From NCBI RefSeq assembly GCF_900103325.1, contig NZ_FMXM01000007.1, forward strand, positions 62,001 through 126,000: a stretch of 64,000 bases of DNA. The letters are read 5' to 3'. Shown here one piece after another: positions 37,531-47,502 of the stretch. Source of the stretch: Mesorhizobium qingshengii (GTDB taxonomy: Bacteria > Pseudomonadota > Alphaproteobacteria > Rhizobiales > Rhizobiaceae). The first letter of the stretch is position 1. The number at the start of each line of letters is the position of its first letter. A program made the position numbers and the translations under genes. The notes under the pieces are model-generated. The model was not told where the DNA came from. It worked only from the letters and a program-made list of their open reading frames with translations, and searched no databases.

Positions 37531-38693
37531 GCAGCAATCTCCCTGCTTTTGAGAAGGTCGCGCTCGCGCTCGCGTTCGGCAGCGAACATCTGCCCGAAGC
37601 GGGGCGACAGCACTCCGGAAACAGCAAGGGCGGCGGCGCCGCGCAACACCGAATGCTGCCCGCCGCGCGCTACGACAATTCGAGGCGTCTTGCGGTCTTT
37701 GCGCGCGGAGACGGAGTTGTGCAGGCCCGCGGTCGAGCCAGCCAGCCGCTCGAGCAGTTCGGTGGACGCCAGTCCGCCCAGGATGATTGTTTCCGGATCG
37801 AACAGATTCTCGATGATGGCGACCGCGTTGTGGAAGACCGGAGCGACTTCTACGACCCAATCGGCCTCGCTGCCGTTCCAGCGCCGGAGCGCTTCGAGCG
37901 AGAGGTATCTTTCGAGGCAGCCGCTGTTGCCGCAGGGGCAATTCTCGCCGCCGGGAACGACAGGAATGTGTCCGATCTCGCCGGCATTTCCCCAGGCGCC
38001 ACGCAACACGCTGCCGTCGTGAACCATGGCACCGCCAAGGCCGACGCCGAAATACAGGTAGTAGTATTCGGAGAATTGAGCCCCAAGGCCGTAGAGGCGT
38101 TCGCCCATGGCCGCGGCCGCCATGTCGGTTTCAAAGAAGGCCGGTAGTCCGGTGGAAGCCGCCAGCCGCTCGCGCAGCGCCACGTCCTTCCAGCCGGCCA
38201 TGGTGGTCGGACCGACAAAACTCATGGATTCGACGCCGAACGGCCCGGGCAGGGCCATACCAACTCCGAGAACCCGTCCTCCAGCCCGCAATCGGGTCAA
38301 TTCGATCACCATAGCCCCGATCAGGTCGAAGGCGTGGTCCGGCGTCGCGTTGGGGGCCTCGCGGTAGCTGCTCTCGATCACGTCGCCGCTCAGATTGATC
38401 AAGGCGGCGTTGATGCCGAGCGGGGTGATGTGGGTGCCGACGGCATAGCCGCCGTCGGGATTGATCCGCAGGGTCGCCGGCGGCAGGCCACGTCCCTTCG
38501 GCTCTTCGCGCAGGGACAGGATGTAACCTTGCTCTTCGAGCTCGCGAACGATGGTCGATACCGTCTGGACGGTGAGGCCGACGCGCCTGGCAATCTCGCC
38601 GCGGGCGATCGGTCCATGAAGGCGGATGGACTCAAGCACGATACGCCGGTTGTAGGGCCGGCCGAATTCCTGATTGGTTCCCCGCAGTGCCAT
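37527..38693 (-). CDS. ROK family transcriptional regulator
   Basis: 388-aa regulator with an N-terminal winged helix (about 15-75, GEIARRVGLTVQTVSTIVREL) and a C-terminal ROK sugar-kinase-like domain. The zinc motif CPCGNSGCLE is complete. It is the first gene of the operon and overlaps the ATPase start by 4 bp, so it likely controls its own importer. The upstream AT-rich patch TTATTT (38731-38736) to AAATAA (38758-38763) may hold its operator; a sugar or phosphosugar effector is expected. Confidence 0.92.
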   Translation of the reverse strand: MALRGTNQEFGRPYNRRIVLESIRLHGPIARGEIARRVGLTVQTVSTIVRELEEQGYILSLREEPKGRGLPPATLRINPDGGYAVGTHITPLGINAALINLSGDVIESSYREAPNATPDHAFDLIGAMVIELTRLRAGGRVLGVGMALPGPFGVESMSFVGPTTMAGWKDVALRERLAASTGLPAFFETDMAAAAMGERLYGLGAQFSEYYYLYFGVGLGGAMVHDGSVLRGAWGNAGEIGHIPVVPGGENCPCGNSGCLERYLSLEALRRWNGSEADWVVEVAPVFHNAVAIIENLFDPETIILGGLASTELLERLAGSTAGLHNSVSARKDRKTPRIVVARGGQHSVLRGAAALAVSGVLSPRFGQMFAAERERERDLLKSREIAA

Positions 38694-38908
38694 GACTTGC
38701 GCCCCTTAGGAGAGGGCAGCTTCGCACCAGTTATTTATTCAGTCAAATGGAATTCAAAAATAATTTGCGCATCCTTGGGCGCCGCGGTCCGCAGGCGACG
38801 AGGCCATTGCGAACCGGTGTAGGACGGGGCCAAGGAAGGCAAAATCCACGGCGCTTGATTTTCCATCCCGCCTCACTCACAAGAGCACATTTGGTGGAGC
38901 GGCAAATA

Positions 38909-39616
38909 GTGTCGAAACTTACAAGTTTCCTGGAGAGACACGGTCTCAAACGAAAGCGCCAGCCATCAGTAGTTGTGCTTCCAGAACGGCGTATGACGCA
39001 AATACTGCATGAGCGCTGCGTTATCGAGGGTGCTGATTTTGTGGCGCCGCACATGGACAATGCATTACTTTTCAACGACCAGCAGCAAATACGAACTTAC
39101 GCAATTGAGAAGGTGGCGAAGTCCGGGTTTCTGCTGGAATTTGGTGTCTTTGACGGGACAAGCATCAACCATTTTGCCGATAGGCTGACGGCGCGCGGCG
39201 ACACGCGGCCAATCTTTGGATTCGATGCTTTTCTAGGCCTTCAAGAAAACTGGGCTGGAACTGACTTCCAAGCCAAAGGTCAGCAGTTCAACAGGGACGG
39301 CCTTGTGCCGAGGGTTCGGCAAAATGTGAGCCTGATGAAGGGCTGGATCGAAGATACGCTTCCAACGTTTCTTAAGCAGCATCAAGGCCCGATTGCTTTC
39401 ATTCATGTGGACACGGACACCTACACACCCTGCAAAGCTATTCTCACGCTCTGTAGGGATAGGCTCGTCAGCGGCAGCGTCATCCTGTTTGACGAACTGC
39501 TCTGCTACCCAGGATGGCGATTTGGAGAGTGGAAGGCGCTCAACGAGGTGTTGAAGCCAGAGCAATACACTTGGGCAGCCTTCGAAGAGCAGCGGGCCGC
39601 GCTTGTCATCAATTGA
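38909..39616 (+). CDS. Class I SAM-dependent methyltransferase (TylF-like)
   Basis: About 235 aa with a Rossmann SAM-binding core. GFLLEFGVFDGTSINHFADR is motif I (acidic residues after the loop), RPIFGFDAFLGL motif II, and IAFIHVDTDTYTP contains the metal-binding Asp pair typical of TylF/macrocin O-methyltransferases. A GTG at 38909 (GGAG 10 nt upstream) gives MSKLTSFLERHGLKRKR; the ATG at 38747 would add an unlike extension. Base composition is clearly lower in GC than its neighbours, suggesting transfer. Target sugar or glycan is unknown. Confidence 0.75.
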   Translation: MSKLTSFLERHGLKRKRQPSVVVLPERRMTQILHERCVIEGADFVAPHMDNALLFNDQQQIRTYAIEKVAKSGFLLEFGVFDGTSINHFADRLTARGDTRPIFGFDAFLGLQENWAGTDFQAKGQQFNRDGLVPRVRQNVSLMKGWIEDTLPTFLKQHQGPIAFIHVDTDTYTPCKAILTLCRDRLVSGSVILFDELLCYPGWRFGEWKALNEVLKPEQYTWAAFEEQRAALVIN

Positions 39617-39739
39617 TGACAAGGGTTACCCCCACTGCTCTAACGGGCGTCGAATGTGTCAGTTCCGCCTGCTGGCGCACGCGATCGGGCGCACCGGCGA
39701 AGGCTATAATTCCCCGGCCTGGACCAGGGGTTGAGCGCC

Positions 39740-41044
39740 TCAGAGATACTGGGCGACCTTCTTGCCGACAGTCAGGAAGCGCAAGGGATCGATCGCTTCG
39801 CCATTGTGGCGGACTTCGTAATGCAGATGCGGGCCGGTCGAGCGACCGCTGCTGCCGGTCTTGCCGATGACGGCGCCGGCGTCCAGTTTCTCGCCGACGG
39901 TCACGTCGATCTCGCTGAGGTGCCCGTAACGCGTCGCAAAACCATTGCCGTGGTCGACCTCCACCATGCGGCCATAGCCGCCGTTCCAGCCGGCTTTGGT
40001 GACGACGCCGGGCGCCGTGACCTTGGCAGCCATGCCGATCGGGGCCCTGAAATCCATTCCGGAATGCAGTGCGGCGGTGCCTAGGAGAGGATCGGTGCGA
40101 ACGCCGAACGGGCTGGTGACGGAGTGGCCGGGGGCCGGATTGGCAAGCGGCAGCTGGCGCGCTTCCTTCTTGAGCTGGTCGAGCGTGTCCAGCGCCTCGT
40201 CCAGTTCCTTGACCTTGCTGTCGAAGATCATCGAACTGTCGAGCGGTATCAGCGGTCCGCCGACATCGCTGTTGCTCCTGCCGAAATCACTATCGACCGG
40301 CAGGCCCGCCGCTACGAGCGCCTGGGTGATCGCGTCGGCGCTCTTGTAGGCGTTGTCGGCAAGCGTGCTGATGCGGCTGAGCTGCTCGCTCTCGATGGAT
40401 TTCAGCGACTGGTTGATCGACACGAACAGTTTGTCGGCGCGATCGGCGGCTGAATCGTTAGGCAGCGGGTCGGAGCGGGTCGACCAAAGTGAGAACGGCC
40501 TGGTGTCGCCAGCACGGGGGTTGGCGCTCAGACTGGCGACCGCGTAGTTTTGTACAGGCTGGTTGATGCTGCCGGTCACCTCGGCGGGTTTGTCCGGCTT
40601 CCCAACCGCTGCCGGATTTTGAGCTGGCGCCGTTCCGACTTCATTCTCGGCGCGTTCGAGCAGCGGGCCGAGGCGGCCATGGCGCTGGCTCAACTGGCTC
40701 TGGCGTTCAAGCAGTTCGCTGACCTTGGTTTCCATCAGCTGTTGGTCGAGCAACTGGCGGCTGGTGATGCGGTCGACCTGGGCGCGAAGCGCCGAAATGC
40801 GATCTTCGTAGGCCTGCTGCATACGGGCCTGCCGCGCCGTGGTCGCGCCGATCAGGTCATCGCGCAGTACGAGGTAGGAGGTGGCCAGCAGGTAGCCGAC
40901 GACGATGGCGGCCAGCGCTGAACCGAGAAATGCCGCGAGCCAGGGGCGGACCGTGAAGTGCCTGATCTCATTGCCCCGGGCGATGATGACTGTATGGGGC
41001 TCCTTGCGCCTGCCGAAGACTGCTGACTGACCGGTTGCGTTCAC
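39740..41044 (-). CDS. M23 family metallopeptidase
   Basis: 434-aa membrane-anchored LytM-type protein. A cytoplasmic N-terminus is followed by one helix (about 35-55, WLAAFLGSALAAIVVGYLLA) and a coiled-coil region. The C-terminal M23 domain contains HSGMDFRAPIG with the metal ligands and HLHYEVRHNG. Some members are endopeptidases cutting cross-links, others regulate amidases; both conserved His-x-His and His-x3-Asp elements are present, so it may be active. Confidence 0.9.
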   Translation of the reverse strand: MNATGQSAVFGRRKEPHTVIIARGNEIRHFTVRPWLAAFLGSALAAIVVGYLLATSYLVLRDDLIGATTARQARMQQAYEDRISALRAQVDRITSRQLLDQQLMETKVSELLERQSQLSQRHGRLGPLLERAENEVGTAPAQNPAAVGKPDKPAEVTGSINQPVQNYAVASLSANPRAGDTRPFSLWSTRSDPLPNDSAADRADKLFVSINQSLKSIESEQLSRISTLADNAYKSADAITQALVAAGLPVDSDFGRSNSDVGGPLIPLDSSMIFDSKVKELDEALDTLDQLKKEARQLPLANPAPGHSVTSPFGVRTDPLLGTAALHSGMDFRAPIGMAAKVTAPGVVTKAGWNGGYGRMVEVDHGNGFATRYGHLSEIDVTVGEKLDAGAVIGKTGSSGRSTGPHLHYEVRHNGEAIDPLRFLTVGKKVAQYL

Positions 41045-41193
41045 GGGACCAAGCTTTCGTTACGACACCACGACTGCTTGATTACACATTATTAGGGTTA
41101 ACAAAGCTTTGCGGTGTCGCCTTGCCGTCAGCGATGGCCCGCTAGGCGGGCATTAGGTTGCGGGGAAGGCGCATCAGCCTTGCCGGCAAGAAC

Positions 41194-41661
41194 TCAAAGC
41201 GCGCGGACAGCCTCCAGCACGTCCTCGGCATGGTCCTTGACCCGGACCTTGCGCCAGACCCTGGCGATCCGCCCATCACGGCCGATCAGGAACGTCGCCC
41301 GCTCGACGCCCATGTATTTGCGGCCATACATCGATTTCTCGACCCACAGATGATAGGCCTCGATGACCTTGCGCTCCTCGTCGGCGGCGAGGTCGATGGT
41401 GAGATTGTATTTCGATTTGAACTTGTCGTGCTTCTTGGCGTTGTCAGGTGACAGGCCGATCACCACGGCACCGGCCTTTTCGAATTCGGGCTTCAGCTGC
41501 GAAAAGCTGATCGCCTCTTGCGTGCAGCTTGTTGTGTCGTCCTGCGGATAGAAATAGAGCACAACGGGCTTACCCGACAGGGCGGCAAGGCTGAGCGATC
41601 CGCCGCCGTCCCGCGGGAGATCGAATTGCGGCGCAAGATCACCTACATCGAGGTCAGCCAT
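41194..41661 (-). CDS. bcp: Thioredoxin-dependent peroxiredoxin (Bcp/PrxQ type)
   Basis: 155-aa peroxiredoxin: DLAPQFDLPRDGGGSLSLAA, LYFYPQDDTTSCTQEAISF with peroxidatic C46, and VVIGLSPDNAKKHDKFKSKY. It reduces peroxides using thioredoxin. C46 is the only Cys in the protein, so there is no Bcp-type resolving Cys five residues later and a 1-Cys mechanism is expected. Start 41661 (MADLDVGD) is preferred; the frame to 41745 overlaps the divergent gene. Confidence 0.93.
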   Translation of the reverse strand: MADLDVGDLAPQFDLPRDGGGSLSLAALSGKPVVLYFYPQDDTTSCTQEAISFSQLKPEFEKAGAVVIGLSPDNAKKHDKFKSKYNLTIDLAADEERKVIEAYHLWVEKSMYGRKYMGVERATFLIGRDGRIARVWRKVRVKDHAEDVLEAVRAL

Positions 41662-41756
41662 ACCAATGCCCTTGTTTGAGGTTACGCGCGAAGCCACACC
41701 GATATAGGGTCGAACGGGGATTCGTCCACGATCGAGTTCGTACAACGGAAAATTGC

Positions 41757-44700
41757 GTGGATCAGGAGCAACCGCAGCACGAGAAGATTCGGTTCAGGCG
41801 TGATGAGATCACAGACCTGGGGACTTTTCCGTCCGCGTGCCGTGTGCCGCCGCTCGGTCAGGCGTCGATCGGACGCGGCTTTCGCATCCTGGCAAGGGTG
41901 TTCGCCGGCTTCGCCAGCCTCGTGTTGTTGGCGGCTGTCGTTGTCTATCTGGTCGGTGTATCTGGCGTTGGCTCCGAGCGGCTTCGGGCGGAAGCGGAAA
42001 CCGCCATTGAGAAACTGGCCGGCCTCGATGTCGATGTTTCGGTCGGACCGGCGCGCATCACCCTTGACGGATCGAGCTTCATTGCCCTGCAGGTCAGCGA
42101 CGTCAGCCTGAAGACCGCCGACGGCAAGCCGATGGCGGATGCTGGCCGCGTGCGTTTCGGCGTGCGCCTGATACCGCTGTTGTGGGGGGACGTGCGGCTG
42201 ACCAGCGCCAGGATATCCGATGCGCGCATTGTCGTGGCGGCGATGCCGACCAGTGGCGACTGGACCGCGGCCCTGCGCAACGAGAACGGCCTCATCGATC
42301 CGGAGAAACTGTCCGATGCGGTGTTCGGCAACATCCACCGCGCGCTCGACGCGGTGCGGGAAGATTCGCTGCGCCGGATCGATCTTCGCAACGTCGAATT
42401 CGTGCTGCCCGACACCGCAACGATCAGACGGGTCAAGATCACCGACGCCACCGTCGCGCAGTCGGGGCCGGGCGGCGTGGAGTTTTCGTCACAGGCGGAG
42501 GTCGACGGCAGGGTGGTTACCGTCGCCGCTTCCGCCACCCGCGATATCGCGGTACACCGCGTGACGGCGCTGAATGCGAGCATCGATCTGGCGGATGCCG
42601 GTGACACCACGGCCGCTGCCGGCAAGTTGGGCGCGGTCGCACTGAAGCTGACAGGATCGGAAGGGACCGGCACGAATGCTTCGCGCCTTACGGCCGCGCT
42701 GTCATCGACGGGGTCCGTGTTCGATCTTGACGCTCGTGGACTGCTGCCGGCAGATGTCGGTGTCGATGCGACGCTGGTTGCGGGCAGCAACAAGATCCAG
42801 GTGGACAGGCTGCTGCTGAAGACCGGCCGCTCGACATTCAATTTTGCCGGCTCGGTAGGGCCGAAGCCGGCGACGGGGGCTGCCGGTGAGGAGCCGTCCT
42901 ATCGTTACGACCTGACCAGCGACGGTTCGACGTTGGCGCCATCGGAGTCGCCAGAGCCCGCGCTTGCTTTCCTCGCTCGAATTGCCGGCGTCTATCAGAC
43001 CATAAGCCATAAGTTGGTGGCCGAGCAGATCGCGCTTCGTTCCGATTCCAGCGGCGAGGTGCTGGGCACCGCCGCCGTGGAATTCGTCGACGGCAAGGCG
43101 CCTGGGATCAATCTCGCCTTCAACGTCCACAACATGCCGGTCTCCCACGTCAAGCAGCTTTGGCCGTGGTTTTCGGCGCGCAATGCGCGGTTGTGGGTGC
43201 TGGACAATCTGTTTGGCGGCCGCGTCGTCGACGCCAACCTTCAGTTCCACGTCGTGCCGGATCGCCTGGGCAATGGCGTGCCGCTTTCCGCCGACGAGGT
43301 GTTCGGCCGCTTCCAGATCGAAGGCTCGCGTTTCGACACGGCCGGCCGCATTCCGCCGATACGCGACGCGGTCGGCGTCGTTGGTTTCCGTGCCAATGAT
43401 GTCGATATCGCGCTGACCTCGGGCACGGTCTTCATGCCCAGTGGCCGTACAGTCGCGGCTAGCAACGGAACGCTGACGGTCAAGGCGGCGAACCATCCAC
43501 CGGTCATCGGCTCGCTCGACCTGGACGTCGAGGGCGAAGCGCCGGCAATCGCCGAACTCGCCTCGTATGAGCCGATCAACGCCATGCGCCATGTCGGCTT
43601 CCTGCCGGAAGACCTGTCCGGCAGCGTCACCGGCCACGTCAAGGCGGACATCCCGTTGCAGTCCGGTATCGACACCTCGAAGCTAGATTGGCTGGTGTCG
43701 CTCGACTACACGGGCCTTTCATTGGCCAAGCCTTTCGAGGGCCAGACCGTGGCGGATGCCGACGGCTCGATCACGATCGACCCCGAAAAGGCGGTGATCT
43801 CCGCCAAGGCAGCGCTGAACGGCATGCCGGCCGAGCTCGATCTCGTCGAGCCGCTGGAGGACGGCGGTCCGGCGCGCAGCCGCAAGGTGGCTCTGGTGCT
43901 CGACGACAAGGTGCGTGCCGCCGCGATGCCCGGCCTGACGCCGCTGCTTGCCGGAACGGTGAAGGTCGCCATCGACAAGAGCGGTACCGGCAACCAGAAC
44001 GTCTCGGCCGATCTGACCAATGCCAGGCTGGACATTCCCTGGGCGGGCTGGAGCAAGGGCGCGGGGGTTCCCGCCAATGTCACGTTCGTCATGACCAAGT
44101 CCGGCGACACCACGACGCTGTCCGACTTCAATCTCGACGGAAAGACTTTCTCCGTCGACGGCAGCGTTGTGCTGGTCAATGGCGCGCTGTCGTCCGCACG
44201 GTTCAGCAAGGTCGCCCTGAACAGGGGAGACGACGTCGCGGTGTCGGTGAAGCGGTCGGGCAAGGGCTATGCGGTCGACGTCAATGGCAACGTGCTGGAT
44301 GCCCGTTCTCTCATCAAGCAGTTCACCTCGGACGTCGACACAGCGACCAAGACCACCGGTTCGGACGCCATTTCGGTCAGCGCCGATGTCGATCAGCTGA
44401 CCGGTTTCCACGACGAGCAATTGTCCAACCTCAAGCTCGACTACAGCGCGGCCGGCTCGAGGGTGAACGGGCTGAAGGTCAGCGCCACGGCAAGTTCGGG
44501 TGCCGCCATAACCATCAGCAACACGACCGGCGAAGGCCGCCGCGCGCTCAACGTGCAGTCCGCGGATGCGGGTGCCATATTGAGGTTTCTCAACATCTAC
44601 GAACACATGGAAGGCGGCTCGATCACGCTGGCGCTGTCGGGAGCGAGCGACGGTCCGATGAAGGGCAAGGTCGATACGACCAACTTCTTCGTCGTCAACG

Positions 44701-45137
44701 AACCGAAGCTGGCCTCCATCGTCTCGACGACGCCGGCCGGCGACAGCCGCAGTCTCAACCAGGCGGTCAAGGGCAATCTCGACACGTCGCGGGTGAAGTT
44801 CGAACGCGGCTATGCCGAGATCGACAAGGGCAGCGGCTACCTGAAACTGGCCAATGGCGTGCTGCGCGGTCCGCGCATCGGCACCACCTTCCAGGGCACG
44901 CTTTATGACCAGGACAACAACATGGACATGACCGGCACCTTCATGCCGGTCTATGGCCTCAACCGCATCTTCGGCGAATTGCCGATCGTCGGCGCGCTTC
45001 TCGGCAACGGCCGCGATCGTGGCCTGATCGGCGTCACCTACCGGCTCAAGGGCAACGCCAACAAGCCACTGCTGGACGTCAATCCGCTGTCCGTCATCGC
45101 TCCCGGTATATTCAGGTCGATCTTCGAGTACCGGTAA
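41757..45137 (+). CDS. AsmA/YhdP-like large envelope protein (DUF3971)
   Basis: 1126-aa inner-membrane-anchored protein of the AsmA-like clan. One N-terminal helix near residues 45-70 (LARVFAGFASLVLLAAVVVY) is followed by a periplasmic beta-rich body, including LAFNVHNMPVSHVKQLWPWF and ARLWVLDNLFGGRV. The C-terminus NKPLLDVNPLSVIAPGIFRS is the AsmA_2-type end. YhdP/TamB-like proteins are implicated in lipid transport to the outer membrane. GTG at 41757 with CGGA upstream is the probable start. Divergent from bcp, convergent to tyrS with 6 bp between stops. Confidence 0.85.
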   Translation: MDQEQPQHEKIRFRRDEITDLGTFPSACRVPPLGQASIGRGFRILARVFAGFASLVLLAAVVVYLVGVSGVGSERLRAEAETAIEKLAGLDVDVSVGPARITLDGSSFIALQVSDVSLKTADGKPMADAGRVRFGVRLIPLLWGDVRLTSARISDARIVVAAMPTSGDWTAALRNENGLIDPEKLSDAVFGNIHRALDAVREDSLRRIDLRNVEFVLPDTATIRRVKITDATVAQSGPGGVEFSSQAEVDGRVVTVAASATRDIAVHRVTALNASIDLADAGDTTAAAGKLGAVALKLTGSEGTGTNASRLTAALSSTGSVFDLDARGLLPADVGVDATLVAGSNKIQVDRLLLKTGRSTFNFAGSVGPKPATGAAGEEPSYRYDLTSDGSTLAPSESPEPALAFLARIAGVYQTISHKLVAEQIALRSDSSGEVLGTAAVEFVDGKAPGINLAFNVHNMPVSHVKQLWPWFSARNARLWVLDNLFGGRVVDANLQFHVVPDRLGNGVPLSADEVFGRFQIEGSRFDTAGRIPPIRDAVGVVGFRANDVDIALTSGTVFMPSGRTVAASNGTLTVKAANHPPVIGSLDLDVEGEAPAIAELASYEPINAMRHVGFLPEDLSGSVTGHVKADIPLQSGIDTSKLDWLVSLDYTGLSLAKPFEGQTVADADGSITIDPEKAVISAKAALNGMPAELDLVEPLEDGGPARSRKVALVLDDKVRAAAMPGLTPLLAGTVKVAIDKSGTGNQNVSADLTNARLDIPWAGWSKGAGVPANVTFVMTKSGDTTTLSDFNLDGKTFSVDGSVVLVNGALSSARFSKVALNRGDDVAVSVKRSGKGYAVDVNGNVLDARSLIKQFTSDVDTATKTTGSDAISVSADVDQLTGFHDEQLSNLKLDYSAAGSRVNGLKVSATASSGAAITISNTTGEGRRALNVQSADAGAILRFLNIYEHMEGGSITLALSGASDGPMKGKVDTTNFFVVNEPKLASIVSTTPAGDSRSLNQAVKGNLDTSRVKFERGYAEIDKGSGYLKLANGVLRGPRIGTTFQGTLYDQDNNMDMTGTFMPVYGLNRIFGELPIVGALLGNGRDRGLIGVTYRLKGNANKPLLDVNPLSVIAPGIFRSIFEYR

Positions 45138-45143
45138 TCGACC

Positions 45144-46397
45144 TCAGGCCGGCCGCACGAGGATGTGCTTTTTCCTGCCGAGTGAAAGCTTTACGACGTT
45201 TTCCGGACTCAAATCCCTGGATGTCACCAGCCGACGATCATCGCTGACAGGCTGATCGTTCAAGCGCACGGCGCCACCTTGCACATGCCGCCGCGCTTCA
45301 CCGTTCGACGCCGCCAGCCCGGCTGTTACCAGAAGCGACAGGATACCGACGCCGGCTTCGAGCTTGGCATTTTCCACCTCGACGGTCGGCAGCGATTCGG
45401 CGAGCGCGCCTTCCTCGAAGGTCTTGCGCGCCGTCTCGCTGGCTCTTTCCGCCGCCTCGCGGCCGTGCAGCATGGCGGCGATTTCGGTGGCGAGCACCTT
45501 CTTCGCCTCGTTGATCTCGGATCCGCCGAGTTGCTCCAGGCGTGCGACTTCGGTCAAGGGCAGCGTCGTGTACAGTTTCAGGAACCGGCCGACGTCGGCA
45601 TCCTCGGTGTTGCGCCAGTACTGCCAGAATTCGTAGGGGCTCAGCATTTCCGCATCGAGCCAGACCGCGCCTGAGGCCGACTTGCCCATCTTGGCGCCCG
45701 ATGAGGTGGTGAGCAGCGGCGTGGTCAGCGCGTAGAGCTGAGCGTCCTCCATGCGACGGCCGAGGTCGATGCCGTTGATGATGTTGCCCCACTGGTCGGA
45801 GCCGCCCATCTGCAGGCGACAGCCAAGGCGCTTGTACAGCTCGACGAAATCATAGGCCTGCAGGATCATGTAGTTGAATTCGAGGAACGACAGCGACTGT
45901 TCGCGATCGAGCCGGAGCTTGACGGAATCGAAGGCAAGCATGCGGTTGACGGAAAAGTGACGGCCGACGTCGCGCAGGAAATTGACGTAGTTGATCTCCA
46001 TCAGCCAGTCGGCATTGTTGACCATGATCGCGTCATTCGGGCCGCTGCCGAATTTGAGGTAGGGCATGAAGTTGCGGCGGATGCCGGCGAGGTTGTCGTC
46101 GATATCCTGCGGGGTCAGCAGCTTGCGCGCCTCGTCCTTGAAGGACGGATCGCCGATCATCGAAGTGCCGCCACCCATCAGCGCGATCGGCCGGTGGCCG
46201 GTCTGCTGCAGCCAGTGCAGCATCATGATCTGGATCAGCGATCCAGCGTGCAGGCTCTTGGCGGTCGCGTCGAAGCCTATATAGGCCGTCACCGTCTCCT
46301 TGGCGAAGAGATTGTCGAGGCCGGCATCGTCCGAGGTCTGGTGGATGAAACCGCGCTCGCTCATCGTGCGCAGGAAATCGGATTTGAAGGCGGACAT
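45144..46397 (-). CDS. tyrS: Tyrosyl-tRNA synthetase
   Basis: 417-aa class I synthetase. HIGH appears as HAGS in [18 protein letters not shown], the KMSKS-like loop is [14 protein letters not shown], and the tyrosine-pocket stretch [20 protein letters not shown] is followed by [11 protein letters not shown]. The C-terminal S4 domain ends near [13 protein letters not shown]. Start 46397 ([11 protein letters not shown]) is preferred over a 23-residue extension. Single-copy gene on the minus strand; two repeat elements lie in its upstream gap. Confidence 0.96.
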   Translation of the reverse strand: MSAFKSDFLRTMSERGFIHQTSDDAGLDNLFAKETVTAYIGFDATAKSLHAGSLIQIMMLHWLQQTGHRPIALMGGGTSMIGDPSFKDEARKLLTPQDIDDNLAGIRRNFMPYLKFGSGPNDAIMVNNADWLMEINYVNFLRDVGRHFSVNRMLAFDSVKLRLDREQSLSFLEFNYMILQAYDFVELYKRLGCRLQMGGSDQWGNIINGIDLGRRMEDAQLYALTTPLLTTSSGAKMGKSASGAVWLDAEMLSPYEFWQYWRNTEDADVGRFLKLYTTLPLTEVARLEQLGGSEINEAKKVLATEIAAMLHGREAAERASETARKTFEEGALAESLPTVEVENAKLEAGVGILSLLVTAGLAASNGEARRHVQGGAVRLNDQPVSDDRRLVTSRDLSPENVVKLSLGRKKHILVRPA

Positions 46398-46767
46398 TGT
46401 TTCTTTCCCGGAAGCGCCCGGCCGCTGCGGCTCTGGCGTGCATGAACGCGGGCGTTTAGCATCCAAGCGCGATTAGCAAAAGTGGAATCCGGTTTTGTGT
46501 CAGATCGCGCGTCAACGAAGAACTCGCGATTAGCAAAAGTGGAATCCGGTTTTGCGGGTGATTGCGCTTGCGCCAGGGATCGCAAGACGCCGAACCGATC
46601 ACCCGTTGTTGAAACGTTGCAGCGAGCCTTCCGGCACGAATGCTTGCTTCATCGTTTCGGCTGGCGTAATGAGGCGCCGCGCCAGAAGGTTCTTGCAGCC
46701 CACGACCTCGAACGGCACCGCACGGCATCCATCCAATGCCATATCCGACGACAGAGCCCGACGCGAC
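46398..46767. other. Intergenic region between tyrS and the lipid A module
   Basis: 370 bp between divergent genes with two copies of a 30-bp repeat (reported separately) and 213 bp after them with no coding support. The promoters of tyrS and of the GT2 gene must lie here; I cannot place boxes confidently. Confidence 0.5.
46468..46554. repeat. Tandem pair of 30-bp repeats
   Basis: CGCGATTAGCAAAAGTGGAA followed by TCCGGTTTTG occurs identically at 46468-46497 and 46525-46554, separated by 27 bp. The core AAAAGTGGxAxCCGGTTTT resembles the palindrome at 1267-1315, so this is the same repeat family in half-element form. Its AAAA/TTTT inverted portion can form a small hairpin. Confidence 0.75.
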
Positions 46768-47502
46768 ATGCCGGACGCATTGATATCCATCGTCATTCCT
46801 TGCAGGAACGAGGCGGCAAACCTGCCGCTGCTGATCGATGAGATCGAGGCGGCGATGGCCGGCCGCGAATTCGAACTGATCATCGTCAATGACGGTTCGA
46901 CCGACGAGACCGCTTCGGTGCTCGCCGAGCAGGCGGCAATTCGCCCGTTTCCGCTGCGGGAATTGCGGCACCAGAAATCCGCCGGCCAGAGCCTATCGGT
47001 GCGTTCAGGCGCCTGGGCGGCGCGCGGCAGCATCGTCGCCACGATCGACGGCGATGGCCAGAACGATCCGCAATACATTCCGGTGCTGGTCGATGCCTTG
47101 CGGCAGGCCGGGCCCGAGTTCGGCGCTGCACAAGGGCAGCGCCTCAAGCGCCGCGACAGCAAGGTCAAGCAACTGGCGTCGCGTTTCGCCAATTGGCTGA
47201 GAAATGCCATCCTGCATGACGAGACGCGCGACACCGGCTGCGGCCTGAAGGCGGTCCATACCGATATCCTGCGCAAACTGCCGTTCTTCGACGGCACCCA
47301 TCGCTTCGTTCCGGCGCTGGTCATCCAGGAGGGCTACCGCGTCGTGCATTGCGACGTCGTCGATCGTTCGCGCCGCCACGGCAAGTCGAATTATGGGATT
47401 TTTGATCGCGGCCTGCAGGGCGCGCTCGATCTCGGCGGTGTCTGGTGGCTGCGCCGCAGGCGCCGCAGAATGCCCAAAGTAGAGGAAATCAGGCATGGGT
47501 GA
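46768..47502 (+). CDS. Family 2 glycosyltransferase (polyprenyl-phosphate sugar synthase-like)
   Basis: 244-aa GT2 of the DPM1/ArnC/RgtE type: SIVIPCRNEAANLPLLIDEI, ELIIVNDGSTDETASVLAEQ, DGDGQNDPQYIPVLVDALRQ, and DTGCGLKAVH. It lacks the ArnC C-terminal transmembrane helices, so it is probably cytoplasmic and peripheral. The ATG at 46768 removes an arginine-rich upstream frame. Predicted to make a polyprenyl-phosphate sugar donor for the ArnT-like enzyme two genes downstream. Stop codon overlaps the next start by 8 bp. Confidence 0.87.
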   Translation: MPDALISIVIPCRNEAANLPLLIDEIEAAMAGREFELIIVNDGSTDETASVLAEQAAIRPFPLRELRHQKSAGQSLSVRSGAWAARGSIVATIDGDGQNDPQYIPVLVDALRQAGPEFGAAQGQRLKRRDSKVKQLASRFANWLRNAILHDETRDTGCGLKAVHTDILRKLPFFDGTHRFVPALVIQEGYRVVHCDVVDRSRRHGKSNYGIFDRGLQGALDLGGVWWLRRRRRRMPKVEEIRHG

